Source: Ctenosaura bakeri
Lineage: Eukaryota; Chordata; Lepidosauria; Squamata; Iguanidae
Assembly (NCBI GenBank): GCA_948474755.1
Contig: CAOLHI010001137.1
Coordinates: forward strand, 124,001 to 188,000
Reading direction: 5' to 3'
DNA length: 64,000 bases
Shown piece after piece: positions 46,003 through 57,775 of this stretch. A program made the translations under genes and the position numbers. The notes below the pieces were generated by a model. The model worked only from the letters and a program-made list of their open reading frames with translations. It did not search any database and had not been told where the DNA came from. Within the stretch, counting starts at the first letter, position 1; each line of letters begins with the position of its first letter.

Positions 46003-46708
46003 TGTTACCCCAAAATGTGGGTGCCACAAGGGCCACCCCATGATGCCAGTACCTCTAGGTAAAAGTAGGAATGAATTAGCTCAAAGAGGAGGCTTGAGAG
46101 AAGTGGGTAACTTAACGAGACCTTGCTACCAGTGTTTACGGGCACACACAGGGAAAGAACCAGCTAAAGATTAAAAGGTAAGCTAAAAATGTGTTTTTAT
46201 TGGGGGAAATTCACTTATGCATGCACACAAGATACACACAGTCAAACATTCACACAAGAGCTAACTGAAGAATAAAAGGGAGGGGGAAAATGTATAGAGA
46301 GCCTGAGGGTTTTGAGGAGGTTTATAATTACCAGTCCAGAAGAGTATGAAGAAGCTGAAATGTGGTTTGCTTAGGTAGAACCTAACGACCGTTCTCATTC
46401 AAGAGCCAGACGGACAGAGTAACGGGTAGACCTTTGAGAGACTGCACTGGGCATCCTGAAATCAGGAGTATTTATACCCAGAAAATGGCCTGTGGCAATG
46501 CAAGGTATGTGCAGTTTCAGGCGTGGAACAATGGGAGTTGCAACACAGACCATGAACTATCAACCCACTAACATTCGCAGTGTTTGGAGGACAAAGACAT
46601 GGTGACTGTTGTACTAGCTCTCTATTGTGGATGCTGTGAGGCAAGAGGAAGGAGTCCAGGTATACAAGGGACGGACATCTGTCAATCAATGTCCTGGTGG
46701 GCTTCTCA
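46003..46708 (-). mobile_element. Candidate solo LTR (706 bp)
   Basis: On the minus strand: TG start, TATAAATA box near 46478-46471, AATAAA near 46204-46199, end GGGGTAACA. CAGT flanks both sides (45999-46002, 46709-46712). The 5' border is the weak point. Confidence 0.5.
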
Positions 46709-47076
46709 CAGTTGGGTTCCCTGGAAAATTCCAGCTTCTATTTAAGCCTATTATCCACAGGAATAGTGTGTATTAGCCTGACAAATGACTCAGTCTTACC
46801 TGGAGGAAGTTTCGAGTTGACCTATTGTTTCTCACGTTTACAGTCAAATTCCTTCCCTTCCTCGGTTTGACTTCTCCGTCACCGTTTAGGTCTGATTTTA
46901 ATGTCAGAGCCAGTTAAAACAGTTGCCAATCCAATATCATGCCAATTAGGTATGGTGCCCATCCAAAGCATACTAATATCAGGGACCCCCAAAGCAAGAC
47001 CTTACAAAGTCAAGAAACAACTTTCTTCTTTAACTAGCCTTTCCATTCTAGTGGCTAAACCCTACAGATCTATATA

Positions 47077-47500
47077 CAGTCTGCCCTCCACATTTGGGGG
47101 TTTGACTTTCACGGATTTGATTATTTGAGAGCTTCTCCTAACATTGCCCCCCAAACTCAGGTGCTCCTTTTCCAGGACAATGCACCCCTTTAAAAACCTG
47201 CCTTTGTCCCTCGTCCACCAGCAGCTGCCTGTCCAGCTAAAGATGGGGCTTGCAGCCCAATTTCTCAGCACCACAAACTCTCTCCCAATATCCCCCATAC
47301 TTGAAGAAAGGGATGAGTGCGAGAGAGGAAATATAGGGCTACCATGTCAACCCCTCTCCTTTCCCTGACTTGGTTTGGACCCTGGGTATTTGTTCCTCAG
47401 CCCCCTTCCCACAGACAAACACACATTTTTGATATTTGTCATTTTTTCCACTTTTGCTGGGATCCTACACCCCTAACCCTAGCAAATGTGGAGAGCTGAC
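47077..47500 (+). mobile_element. Pogo-like non-autonomous element
   Basis: CAGTCTGCCCTCCACATTTG after TA; right end AAATGTGGAGAGCTGAC. Close relative of 48363. Confidence 0.75.
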
Positions 47501-48103
47501 TTGCATTTTAACATGCTGGGGGAAGCTGGTGAGGCAGACTTCTCTCTCTTTCTCTCGTTCTCAGTTTTCTACGCACACAGATTTGCTAAGGAATTCTGAA
47601 AGCAGCTTCTGTTAATCTTGCCTGTTGTAGGCAGCCACATACAGCTATAGTACAACAGGCTATGGGAGAACTCCACTCCTTCTGAGCTCAAGTTTTGTTT
47701 ATTGCATTTTTCACTGCAGCCACGCTGCTGCAACCTCACACCCAAAATCTGTTATTCTCCAGACCTTCTTCCCAGTCTTCCCAATGTAGATAGTGCTAAA
47801 AATCATCCATCTAATTAGAGGACAAGGAGGAAAAAGAGAATGTCAAAAGACTTTGTAAAAAAGAGCTTCCTTCTCAGAGGCTTTGTTAACTGAGCTATGC
47901 CCATGCTGGTCATTTCTTAAAAATATATCTCCTTGCTGAGGAAAAAAGGAAAAAAAAGCATGTGATGTTGTGGTTTCTGTTCTGAAACGCTACAGTCCAA
48001 CTTCATTTCATGATTCTCCTCACTGTACATTTCAGTTCATAGTCAGGCCTGAGCTGCAATTCACTTATCACACTTATCCTGCAGTACAACTCTACAGATC
48101 CTG

Positions 48104-48296
48104 TTGTTGTTGTAGGCCTTCAAGTCATTTCCAACTTCTGGTAACCCTAAAGTGAATCTATCACACAGTTTTCTGGGGCTGAGAGCATGTGACTTGCCCA
48201 AGGTCACCCAATGAGCTTTCACAGCTGAGTGGGGAACTGAACCCTGATATTCAGAGTTGTAGTCCAAAGCTCAAACCACTATGTAACGCTGCTCTA
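48104..48296 (-). mobile_element. Squam1-like SINE
   Basis: GTTGTTGTAGGCCTTCAAGT, GTGACTTGCCCAAGGTCACC and GCTCAAACCACTATG in order on the minus strand. Confidence 0.8.
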
Positions 48297-48362
48297 CAGA
48301 TCCTAGAGAAAGATAAACTGTTTAGTGAAAGCAGGATCTTCCCCAAAACAAGAAACAAAGTA

Positions 48363-48835
48363 CAGTCAGCCTTCCACATTCATGCATTTGACTTTCGCGG
48401 ATTTGATTATATGCAAGTTTCTTCAACCCCTGCCTCCCATCTCAGGTGTTTTTTCTCTGGAGGATCCTTCCCCCTCAGAGGCTCCAATCAGGCCATACAG
48501 CCCTTTAAAAACCCATCTCTAATCTTTCTCCATCAACTGCTGCCTATCCAGCTCAGATTGCAGCCCAATTTCTCAGTACCACAAATGCTTTCCTCATGCA
48601 TCCCCTGACACCCAGGAAAGGAGATGAGTGACAGAAGAAGTATAGGACTATCATAGGTATAGGACTACCCCCTTTCTCTCTCCTTTTCCTGACCTGGTTT
48701 GGACCTTGGATGCCCATTCTCTTCACCATGCCTCAGCCCTCCTCCCACAGACGCACACAGATATTTTGATATTTGTGATTTTGCACTTTTGCAGTGGCCC
48801 TGTGCCCCTAATCCTAGCAAATGGGGAAGGCTGAC
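48363..48835 (+). mobile_element. Pogo-like non-autonomous element
   Basis: CAGTCAGCCTTCCACATTCA and GGGGAAGGCTGAC with TA on both sides (48361-48362, 48836-48837). Confidence 0.85.
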
Positions 48836-48922
48836 TATACTCCATATAGCTTAATGTCTGAACGTTTCAAAATGACCATAGAGTTTTGACAGATGAGATG
48901 GTAGCCACATCCATCCACATAC

Positions 48923-49481
48923 TGTTAGGGTAGACAAATAAACCACACCTTCACCATATCCCCAGGTGGACATGGAGCTGGATTAAACCCCAAACACAGA
49001 GTAGGAAGAGTAAATGTGAAAGTAAGAGAGTAAAAGAAAACACATTCACACAGTAACTTTGGCCAAAGGATCCATTCAAGTATCACTACTGACGGACAGT
49101 AGTGATAAGGAAGGATGATTTTATTCTTTCAGGCCTCCCTTCTTATACCATTTTCATGTTTATATTAAGAAATGCTTACATGAAAGAGAATTCATGCATC
49201 ATCATCACCAAAGTTACAGTCTGTACATGCATTACATTCCTATCTGCCCCTTAACTTCTTGAGTCTACATGACCCTGTCAATATCCCAGGTCATCCCTGA
49301 AGACATCTTCGACATTAGCAATGTCTTCCCTTTATGCACATACTGACCACTGACATGTACTAGGCAGAACAAACAATTCTAAAGCAAGGTTGTTTGATCA
49401 GCCCTGACTCGTGCAAATACTAATCAACACCAAGTGTTAATTCTATGGCAAGTTAGTGAGTACCAAATTTCAAGCCTAACA
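48923..49481 (-). mobile_element. Solo LTR (559 bp)
   Basis: Minus strand starts TGTTAGGCTTG and ends CTACCCTAACA, with a GGTATAAGAAGG promoter-like box and GAATAAAAT poly(A) signal downstream of it. Flanks ATAC and GTAC are a likely 4-bp duplication with one change. Confidence 0.75.
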
Positions 49482-49959
49482 GTACATAAACCAACCAGAC
49501 TGAGAGTTGCATCCTTGCTTCTGTGCACTAGCAATGAGACACGGTCCTCTATTCCCCTAAAGGCAACAGGCTAATGTATTAACAGCAGCAGTGGTGACAA
49601 CAACAACAACAACGATAACATTTAGGGTAGCCAGTTCAGATCATTCCAGACCTTCAGGTTTTCAGGCCAAAAACTGAGAGTGATGGATATCCCCTGGCAA
49701 TGTCCTTAAGTGTTATGTATTACATACCAACCAACGCACACACAAAGAGCATATATTTCTATTTAGAAATTAAGAAAGAAATCTTAGCTAAAGGGGCTAT
49801 TCCCAGTTGAGGTGAAATGAAGAGACTATTCCTTCTCATCTACTTGGGGAGGTAGGACAAGGAAGATTTAATCTAACTTATTTGTTTCTAGTCAGAAAGT
49901 AGAGGTGCAGCAGAGCAGAGGGTGAGCCCTGGCACCACAACCAGGAGGCACGGAGAATG

Positions 49960-49996
49960 CTAAATAAATAAATAAATAAATACATACATACATACA
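49960..49996. repeat. AAAT/ACAT tetranucleotide repeat
   Basis: TAAA units followed by TACA units. Confidence 0.9.
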
Positions 49997-50221
49997 CAGA
50001 CTACTTGGACAATCTTTGCATGTTGCAACAACAAATCAGTTTCTGCTTTGGAACCTATAACAAGCTGTTCCTCTACTAGCTGAGCTGAAGGTTTTCACAC
50101 AGCCTGTTCCTCTTTCCAAGAGTTGAGCTCACCAAAATGGAAGAATTTACACCTTTATTTCCTGGTTGGAGATGATCCAGGAAAACTGGAGACTCAGGGC
50201 CAGGCCCTGAAATCTGGCAAC

Positions 50222-50835
50222 TCTCACAATTTCATTTACATCCCACTTTGATCCCAAAACTGGACCTCAAGGCAGCTTACAAATTCAAATACCACACAGT
50301 TAAACATACAAAATACCAACATTAATATGGAATGAAGCTTCCGAATAACATTTAAAAACAATATAAAATTTAAAAAATCATAAAAAGCAGGTAAAAAACA
50401 GCACAGTTTAAACAATCAAAATAGTATAGCAACTTCCTGAAAGCCCTTTCTTCAAAAATGATCATTTCTCAAAAGCTTACTGCAATAGGAGGAGTAGTAA
50501 TAGTGATGATGATGATGATATTTTTATCTCCCAACAGAAGTACTACAAGTAGAAGGCCATTCTAGCTTCCCCAGGAAGAGAATATCAGAGCCTAAAGACA
50601 GCTACTGCCAAGGCCCTATCTCACATCCCTACCTGCTGTGCCTGTGAAGCTGGTGAGACTGAGAGAAGGTCCTCTCCTGAGGCACCCGGGGCCCAGGCAG
50701 GATGTTATACGGAGATAACAGTCTGTCAGATAGTACAGGTAAGGCAGAACATCTAGTTCCCTCAACAACCACTGGCAGTTGGTAACTTTCAAGTCAGGGG
50801 AGTGATTAATCCAGTCAAGTTTCATTTCAAGTATC
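50222..50835 (-). mobile_element. L2-type LINE 3' fragment
   Basis: TCAAGGCAGCTTACAAATTC (inverted 3' end), A-rich part, then the RT C-terminus (CTGTGCCTGTGAAGCTGGTG). Confidence 0.75.
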
Positions 50836-50837
50836 AA

Positions 50838-51010
50838 AGGAGCTGTCCAGAGTGCTGAACATAGTTGGACCGTAGTTTTCAGAACGCTGGAAAGCAGCTC
50901 TACAATCCAGACTTAAACCCAGGGTGGATTCATCATCCCACCGATACAGCAGCCACTAGCCATCACTGCCAACTACAACTGCCACTGTTATTGTATGCTC
51001 CCTGGCCCCA
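50838..51010 (+). repeat. Unclassified dispersed repeat, copy 2
   Basis: Matches 29938-30090 (CCAGAGTGCTGAACAT, CCAGACTTAAA, GCAGCCACTAGCC). No family recognised. Confidence 0.6.
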
Positions 51011-51456
51011 GCCCCTTCTAGGTCTAGAGACGAGTGAGGATTTTGTTTCCATGTGGTCTTTTTAAATAAGATTTTTCCAAAATTACAACCTCTTTGCATT
51101 GAAGATAGAAAGAAAGTGAGATTCTGAAGATGAAGACAAAGATGAAGAGGAAGAAAGGAACATGGGAGAAACAGAAAGTGTCAAGAATTATTAGCCGTGG
51201 ACTTTCAGCCTTTCACTCTTAAATCTTTGGATTTGAATCCTTGTGCATTTAATGATGTTAGTGCAAAACAAGGGCTGTCATCTCTTTTTTCCTGAGAGGT
51301 TTCTCCTTTTTAACACCTAAATAGCAGGTGGTTATATGTTCCTCCTTTGTGGTAGGAACAATTGTTGATTCTAGCCAGTGGAGAAAGGAGAAGAACTCAA
51401 TTTCAATCCGGTTAGGTTGCATTTTCCAGACTCCCCAGTGCTCCCAACTTTCTAGC

Positions 51457-51481
51457 AAAAAAAAAAAAAAAAAGGGGGGGG
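51457..51481. repeat. A17G8 homopolymer pair
   Basis: Seventeen A directly followed by eight G; also an assembly-risk spot. Confidence 0.95.
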
Positions 51482-51984
51482 CATTTTTCTATCCAGAATG
51501 CATTAACAACACTCTTTGAGGCCTTCCCTAACAACAGGCCTAATTTTGCAATCAAAATTGCAATTCTTTTTAGATGAGAATTTTATTAAACTTTGCAAAC
51601 TTCTTCCTAACCAGGGGAGACAGAACTTGAGGTTGGGGGGAAAAACAGCCCTCAAATATAGAGAAAAAATGAAACTGATTTTCACTTTCCTAGCTAGGTC
51701 AAGACCAGGGGAAGAGAATAATCTTTCATAGGAGAAATTAGTTATACAAAGCACATCTATATTTTCACTCGTAAAATCTTGAGGGCTATAGGTCTCTGCT
51801 CCTTCACCCCATCATTTTAAAAAACAGGCCAGTAATAGAGGAATGCAAGCATTGAAGGAGCAAAGCTTTACAATTTTCCTCACTTCCATGATGTGTGGGT
51901 GGGAGTGAAGAGAGAGGCTGCACTAATGTTAGAGAAGAAGACATACAGAACTCTTGTTATCATCCTTTTTTTAACAGGGGACAG

Positions 51985-53520
51985 CAAACTGATGAAACAT
52001 CTGGGATACATTCTATCCTAGAAATTTTGTAATAATCTTTATTATTTTCTAAATAATACCACAAATTGGACAACAGCACCAACCAACCAACAATACAAAA
52101 CCAACAAACAAATAACACTAAAACATCAACATTTAAAAACAATTCCCATCGCTCTTTAACTGTAGTTCAAACTATATAAAGTTTCTCCTCTCTAAATCGT
52201 TTCTGTTATTACCTACCCCTTCTTATATTACCCTAACCTATTCTATTTTTATTCTATTCTATTCCTTTTCTCTTAAACACCAAAAGTTATAATTACTGTG
52301 TCTTCTCTGTTTAAGTTAATATAGTCTGTAAAAGGTTTTCAATTCTTCAACAAGTTTTCTATAGACTTTTCTTTAAATTTGTCAATTCATCTGACTCTCC
52401 CAGATCCAACAATTTTTCCATCCATTCTGCAATACCTGGGGATTTACCGTTTTTCCGATTCTTTGCATATACCAGTCTTGTCACTGTTATTATATAACAT
52501 ATTAGGATTCTGTATTCTCTCTCCTTTCTATCTTCCATATCAATCATATCTAACAGGATTAATTCAGGCCTAAATCTAATTTGAAATTTCAGAATCTTTT
52601 GCATTGATGCATTAATTGCTAACCAACATTTCCACACCTTTCACACGTAGCAGTACATGTGAAAGGGATCTAGGAGTCTTCATAGACCACAAGCTGAACA
52701 TGAGTCAGCAGTGTGATGCGGCAGCCAAGAAAGTCAATGCAATTCTTGGCTGCAGCAATAGGAGTATGGTGTCTAGATCGAGGGAGGTACTGGTACCACT
52801 CTACTCTGCTTTGGTTTGACCCCATCTTAAATACTGTGTCCAGTTCTGGGCACCCCAATTCAAGAGGGATATTGACAAGCTGGAGCAAGTCCAGAGGAGG
52901 GCGACCAAAATGGTGAGAGGCCTGGAAGCCATGCCCTATGAGGATAGACTTAGAGAGCTGGGGATGTTTAGTCTGCAGAAGAGAAGGTTAAGAGGGGACA
53001 TGATAGCCATGTTTAAATATTTGAAGGGATGCCATGTAGAGGGAGGAGAGGGCTTGTTTTCTGCTGCTCCAGAGACCAGGACAAGGAGCAATGGATTCAA
53101 GCTGCAGGAAAGGAGATTCCACCTGAACCTCAGGAAGAACTTCCTGACAGTCAGGGCTGTCCGGCAGTGGAATATGCTGCCTCGGAGTGTAGTGGAGTCT
53201 CCTCCCTTGGAGGTTTTCAAGCAGAGGCTGGATGGTCATCTGTCAGGAGTGCTTTGAGGGTGTTCCTGCATGGCAGGGGGTTGGACTGGATGGCCCGTGC
53301 GGTCTCTTCCAACTCTACATTTCTATGATTTCTATGATTTTTATATATCCACCATATTTTGGTACAATGATCCTACATGTTTAGAATATTTCCAACATTT
53401 ATTATTAACTCCCTTGTGCATTTTAGCTCTGGGGTTGTATACCAACTGAACATGGTTTTATAAAAATTCTCTTTTAAGTCTTAACAGCATGTAAACTTTT
53501 AAGACATATTCTAGACATTT
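51985..53520 (-). mobile_element. L1 LINE ORF2 C-terminus, split by CR1
   Basis: Minus strand: FSWYTTPELK right of the insert, and MIDMEDRKEREYRILICY with RLVYAKNRKNGKSPGIAEWM left of it, the C-terminal end of tetrapod L1 ORF2. CR1 sits at 52644-53340. Stops present, dead. Confidence 0.8.
52644..53340 (+). mobile_element. CR1 LINE 3' end inserted in L1
   Basis: The last part of ORF2 is nearly open ([57 protein letters not shown]) and ends with TTTCTATGATTTCTATGATT, the CR1 3' terminus. The 5' side is truncated. This is the best-preserved CR1 here. Confidence 0.92.
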
Positions 53521-53743
53521 TTAAAAAGATCATAATTATTATGTAATAACGAAACATGCCTCAAATAGATAAGGAGACAACCTGGAAAGAAAGAAAGCTC
53601 TTTCATTCCCACATTGCATATCCGCAGATGGCATAGCAGCTCAAAACTCCTTCTTCCGGGGTGTTGGGAGGAAGGCCGGGGAAAAAGATTAGGTTTACAG
53701 TTGAATATTAAGAAAATAAAAAATCATGACCACAGACGATTTA

Positions 53744-53945
53744 GGGCGTTTCAGCACTACCCTGTTAATAGTGCTATTATTCCACTGTCAACATCCTGTG
53801 GAATTCTGGGGTTTGCAGTTTACTGAGGCCAAAGAGCTCTCCGGTGGAGAATTCTAAATGCCCCTCACTAAACTGCAAACCCCAGGATTCCACAGGATGT
53901 TGAAAGCGGAATAATGGCACCATAACAGTGTAGTCGGAAAGGCTC
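53744..53945. mobile_element. Palindromic MITE, type A
   Basis: GGGCGTTTCAGCACTACCCT start, AACAGTGTAGTCGGAAAGGC end, inverted halves between. Confidence 0.8.
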
Positions 53946-54299
53946 ATATAACTTTAAAGCAAATGACAAAGAAATTGATATAATTCAATGCCACTGGCTC
54001 AGTCATTAATCAGAATGAAAAATGCAGTTTTTAAATACATATGAACCTTACAATGAAAAGGAAGGTGCCTCAGCCCTAGTGACTGGAAAGGTAAATCTGG
54101 CAGTTTGTGAGCAATGCCTTTGCTGTTTATGTTGTGAAGCAAGGTACCAAGTGGATGAAAATTTAAATGGCAAAACTTATACAAGATGTTAACAATTAAA
54201 GATAAAAGTTTCAATCTAAAAGGTAAACATTTCTATCCAAAAAAACAAAGAAATTGCAATTCTGAAAGGCAGCTAGGGAAAGAATGGAGCTGTCACACG

Positions 54300-54479
54300 G
54301 GCCATTTCCGCACTAGCCTGTTGTAGCTCTATGATTCCACTTTCAACATCCTATGGAATCCTGGGGTTTGCAGTTTCGGGAGCAGCCGGGTGGCCGCTCC
54401 CGAAACTGCAAACCCCAGGATTCCATAGGATGTTGAAAGTGGAATCATAGCGCTACAACAAGCTGGTGCGGAAATGGTC
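54300..54479. mobile_element. Palindromic MITE, type B
   Basis: Near-perfect palindrome of 180 bp: GGCCATTTCCGCACTAGCCT to the inverted GGTGCGGAAATGGTC, centre CGGGAGCAGCCGG. Confidence 0.92.
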
Positions 54480-55797
54480 TCAGTCTTGTTTCCTCAACTG
54501 TAAAGTGGGAATAACAGTGATGTCTTTTTGTGGGAGGTAAGATCACAAACATTGGCAAGGACTTCACAAATGAATAGGATCTGTGTCAGCTTGTGGGGGA
54601 AGAGAAAAGGGGAAGGAGGAATAGAATATTATGAAAAAAGGCTTGCCAAGACATTCAACCAGAGGTTTTCTTTTAAACTCTTGCAACATTTTGTTGCAGG
54701 TTCCAGTCACAAGGTCAAATAACAAAAGGAAGCTACATCAGCCAATGTGGTGAGTACAGAATAAGAGTTTAGAAGATTCAGGTTGTAGTCTCCACTTGGC
54801 CATGGAACTCAGTGGATGAGTTTCTTGGGCTTGCAATTTTCTCTTAGCCTAACCTACCTCACAAAATAGTTGTGAAGATAAAAAACAGGGGGAGCCATGT
54901 ATGACTTCTTGGGTTCAGTGGAAGATAGTCTACAGATGTAACAAACAGAAGAACAACCTGATTTGTGATACTGACTGGAGCCTAAGACTGATGCTTGCAG
55001 TTTGGTACTGCTTCTACACAAAATCTGCATGTTTCACATAGAAAAATTTACATAGGAAACAGCAGTTTCAGCCCAGGAAACAACCCAGTCTGTGCAGAAA
55101 ACAGTCTGTTCAGAAAATGGTGCTTCCTGCAGTAGAAATGCTTTTTCCGTGCAAAATACCCATGTGTGACCCAGGATTTTATTTTTTCATAGGTAATATT
55201 TGTTAGAACAACTTAGGAATTTCTTTACCTTACCTTAGGAATTAGACGTTGTTGAAATACACAGATTTCAGATCCTGTGTCTCTAATTCCACAAACTTTC
55301 TTGTTCAGTACCTGTAACTTTTCCCCATATTCCCCAATCCAATCTGTATTCAGAGTTGTTAACATACAGAGGTTTGGTTTCTGAGGGAATATACTGCCCT
55401 CCTTCTTGCTGCTAGGCCTCGCCTCCATAGCAACCAGTCTATTCTCTGGCCGAGAATTCTAAAGGCCTCTCCCTAAACTGCCAACCCAGGATTCCACAGA
55501 ATCTTCACAGGCAGCCAATCGTATGAGGTCTTCCCACCTGACACAGCCAATCATATGAAGTCTTCTTTGCCTGACATGGACAAACAGACAAACTTTGACT
55601 TTTAGATATTAGATAAGTCCCAAATTCAAAAACTGTGCAGTTTTCAAAAACTTTCTGACAGTGAGAATAAAATTTCTAAAATTACTTGTTGCTTCATTTA
55701 GGGGGAAAAATAGTGAAGAATTACATCTTGAACAAATCTGCATGCACAGACACACAGAGCTAAGCACTTTTTTTACTCTTTTCCTTTCTTCCCGTCT

Positions 55798-55832
55798 TTC
55801 TTTTCTTTTCTTTTCTTTTCTTTTCTTTCTTT
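55798..55832. repeat. CTTTT repeat
   Basis: Six to seven TTTTC units. Confidence 0.95.
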
Positions 55833-56409
55833 CTCTCCACTTTCTTTTTTTTCTGAACTAATGCACCAGGTCATGAGAACAAGATGGTAAGGATGTGAAC
55901 ATTCATGAAATAATGGAAATGAAGAAAATAAGAAAGACAGAACTTCCCTTCCCCTGAGAAAAATACATCAGGAGGGCTAGCATGAAAGCTTTGCCGGAAC
56001 AGGCCCACGAGATTGGTTAAAGTTACCATGACTAACCCTGCAAAGTCCAGCCATCCGCTGAAGGAGTTCATATGCCAGATAACGCCTGCAGCTGGGAGCT
56101 GGAGGGAGAGAGGACAAAGGAAGGAGGCGGGAAGCAGAGGGGGAGCTCTGCTTTCCCAGACCCTTGACAGACCCCCACCCTTCATTCCAAGCCAGAAACA
56201 GGTCCTTTTGTCTTCTCTCCACCCACTCACCAACCCCCAGAATTCCTCCCTCAGGCTCCAAACAAATGCCCTCCCCGCTTTCCCTTTCTTATGAGTCACT
56301 GAGAAGCCCCAAGTCTTCCCCATTAGTCTAGATTTTCCATTTCCTTTGCATTCCCTGAGTCCTAAGAAAATAAAAAAGGGGAAAAGAGAAAGAGTCCTCC
56401 TCCACTTAC

Positions 56410-56505
56410 CCCAAGCATCTGATGCAAATAGTAATACTGTGGCTCACGATAATAAAGCCGGAAAGTTCTCCAAAACAGCCCCACGTTGAGAGACAGCCAA
56501 AGCAA
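56410..56505 (-). CDS. NOX4: NOX4 coding exon 2 (first membrane helix)
   Basis: Translates on the minus strand to 32 residues, including LSLNVGLFWRTF and YYYLHQMLG, which match the NOX4 N-terminus (family: LSMNVLLFWKTF and YHYLHQMLG). It holds the end of transmembrane helix 1 and the following loop. The acceptor is a pyrimidine-rich stretch ending ttttcag just right of 56505, and the donor is GGG/gtaagtgg at 56410/56409. It is 96 bp, phase 0 at both ends, and joins exon 3 to give the continuous family motif HQMLGLGLCLS. The preceding start exon (about 19 residues) was looked for between 56506 and 64000 and not found. Very sure of identity and borders. Confidence 0.95.
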
Positions 56506-57012
56506 CTGAAAAGTGGAGGGGGAGAAGAGAAAATAAGGAAGATTTTTAAAAATCTACAGTATGTAGAAAACTCAGAGATATAAACACCCCCTTCTCCCCC
56601 TTATAAAATCAATGCAGGCATCAGATTATCTAGAACTCAGAAGCTAAGACATTTTTAACAACAGAACTGGGTTTAGCAATGTGGGAGAAGAGTGGAGGAA
56701 TAATAATTCTGCCCCCAATGAAATTTTGTTTCACCTTTCAGATTTCTCATACCGTGGTAATACTGGTAATACATTAGCTGAGCATTCAGAAACTCAGTTT
56801 GGACATCCAAAGGGGGAAGACAAAGTGACCAAGGGAATGCAAACACAGCAGATGCAAAAATCCTAGTTGTTAACAATTTTCAGTGTCTCACTCTCTGCAT
56901 TGTTAGACATTTGGTGACAGAAGAATTTCATTTGTGGGAACAGAATACTTGTTTGGGCTGCAATGCTCTCATTTTGCCTTCTCTCCATAGCTACAGCCTG
57001 TGAGTGGAAGAT

Positions 57013-57361
57013 CTGAGCCATGTTTAAATATTTGAAGGGATGCCACGCAGAGGAAGGAGAGGGCTTGTTTTCTGCTGCTCCAGAGACCAGGACAAGGAGC
57101 AATGGATTCAAGCTGCAGGAAAGGAGATTCCACCTGAACCTCAGGAAGAACTTCCTGACAGTCAGGGCTGTCCGGCAGTAGAAGATGCTGCCTCAATGGA
57201 GTGTAGTGGAGTCTCCTTCCTTGGAGGTTTTTAAGCAGAGGCTGGATGGCCATCTGTCGGGATTGCTTTGAGGGTGTTCCTGCATGGCAGGGGGTTGGAC
57301 TGGATAGCCGCTGTGGTCTCTTCTAACTCTACATTTCTATGATTCTATGATTCTATGATTC
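57013..57361 (+). mobile_element. CR1 LINE 3' end
   Basis: Near-copy of 53005-53340 (ATGTTTAAATATTTGAAGGG, GGAGGAAGAACTTCC region) with the GATTCTATGATTCTATGATT terminus. Confidence 0.92.
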
Positions 57362-57394
57362 ACTGCCTTGTGCTAAAGTTTCCAATGCTTTGCA

Positions 57395-57775
57395 CTGTAT
57401 TACCCCCCAATATTTCACAGGTGAAAACTGGGACACCTGTGGCCAGCAACATCAGAGTATGGTCAAGGTGGCAAACACCATAACTGAAGGAGAATACACA
57501 TGCTAGGAGATACTGTAGCAATTTGTTTTTGCCTGAGTCTACTGGGAAGGGCAAGATTATTCTCCTCCTTCCTCCCTCACTTCCACCACCATGGAATTAA
57601 CTGAGCACAAACTATCTCTGCTCTTTGAAATCAGTTTGCAGCAACTTAAATAAGCTGGGGACAAAGTGGGAGAAAGAAAAAGTAACTGGGACATTTTAAA
57701 AGTAGCTGAAAAAGTGGGATGACAAAGGATTAACAAGGATAGCCTCCGACAAATCAGGACAGTTGGAGGGTATGT
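57395..57775 (+). mobile_element. hAT-like element, hairpin-free copy
   Basis: Matches 12350-12790 (CAGGTGAAAACTGGGACA, TTGCCTGAGTCTACTGGGAA, CAGTTGGAGGGTATG) without the inverted duplication. Confidence 0.7.

Larger units (their letters stand above)
44479..56409 (-). other. Intron 2 (11.9 kb)
   Basis: Contains an hAT element with target duplication, two LTR-like elements, two pogo-like elements, an L2 fragment, L1 with CR1 inserted, and palindromic MITEs. The stretches 45305-45995, 46713-47070, 47505-48100, 49486-50220, 51010-51980 and 54480-56405 are unclassified apart from short partial repeats (a MITE arm near 55440-55505, a CTTTT repeat at 55798). Confidence 0.7.
4610..56505 (-). other. 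NOX4: NADPH oxidase 4 gene, internal part (coding exons 2-10)
   Basis: Nine short coding blocks on the minus strand together encode 342 codons that follow NOX4 from the first membrane helix to the FAD-binding HPFTLT motif. NOX4 is known as a membrane flavocytochrome that works with p22phox and passes electrons from NADPH through FAD and two haems to oxygen, giving mainly hydrogen peroxide. All internal borders are AG/GT and all phases agree, with no frameshift or stop, so the locus looks functional rather than a pseudogene. Missing here are the start exon (about 19 residues, expected right of 64000) and the NADPH-binding C-terminus (about 215 residues, expected left of 1). Exon numbers assume a single upstream coding exon. 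Identification is by recalled family sequence, not by a search. Confidence 0.95.

Noticed and set aside
52910..53257. Functional gene from the 115-residue open frame
   Set aside because: It is the end of CR1 ORF2, truncated at its 5' side.
55871..56323. 150-residue minus-strand open frame
   Set aside because: No family resemblance and it lies in the intron just after exon 2; two other frames are equally open there.
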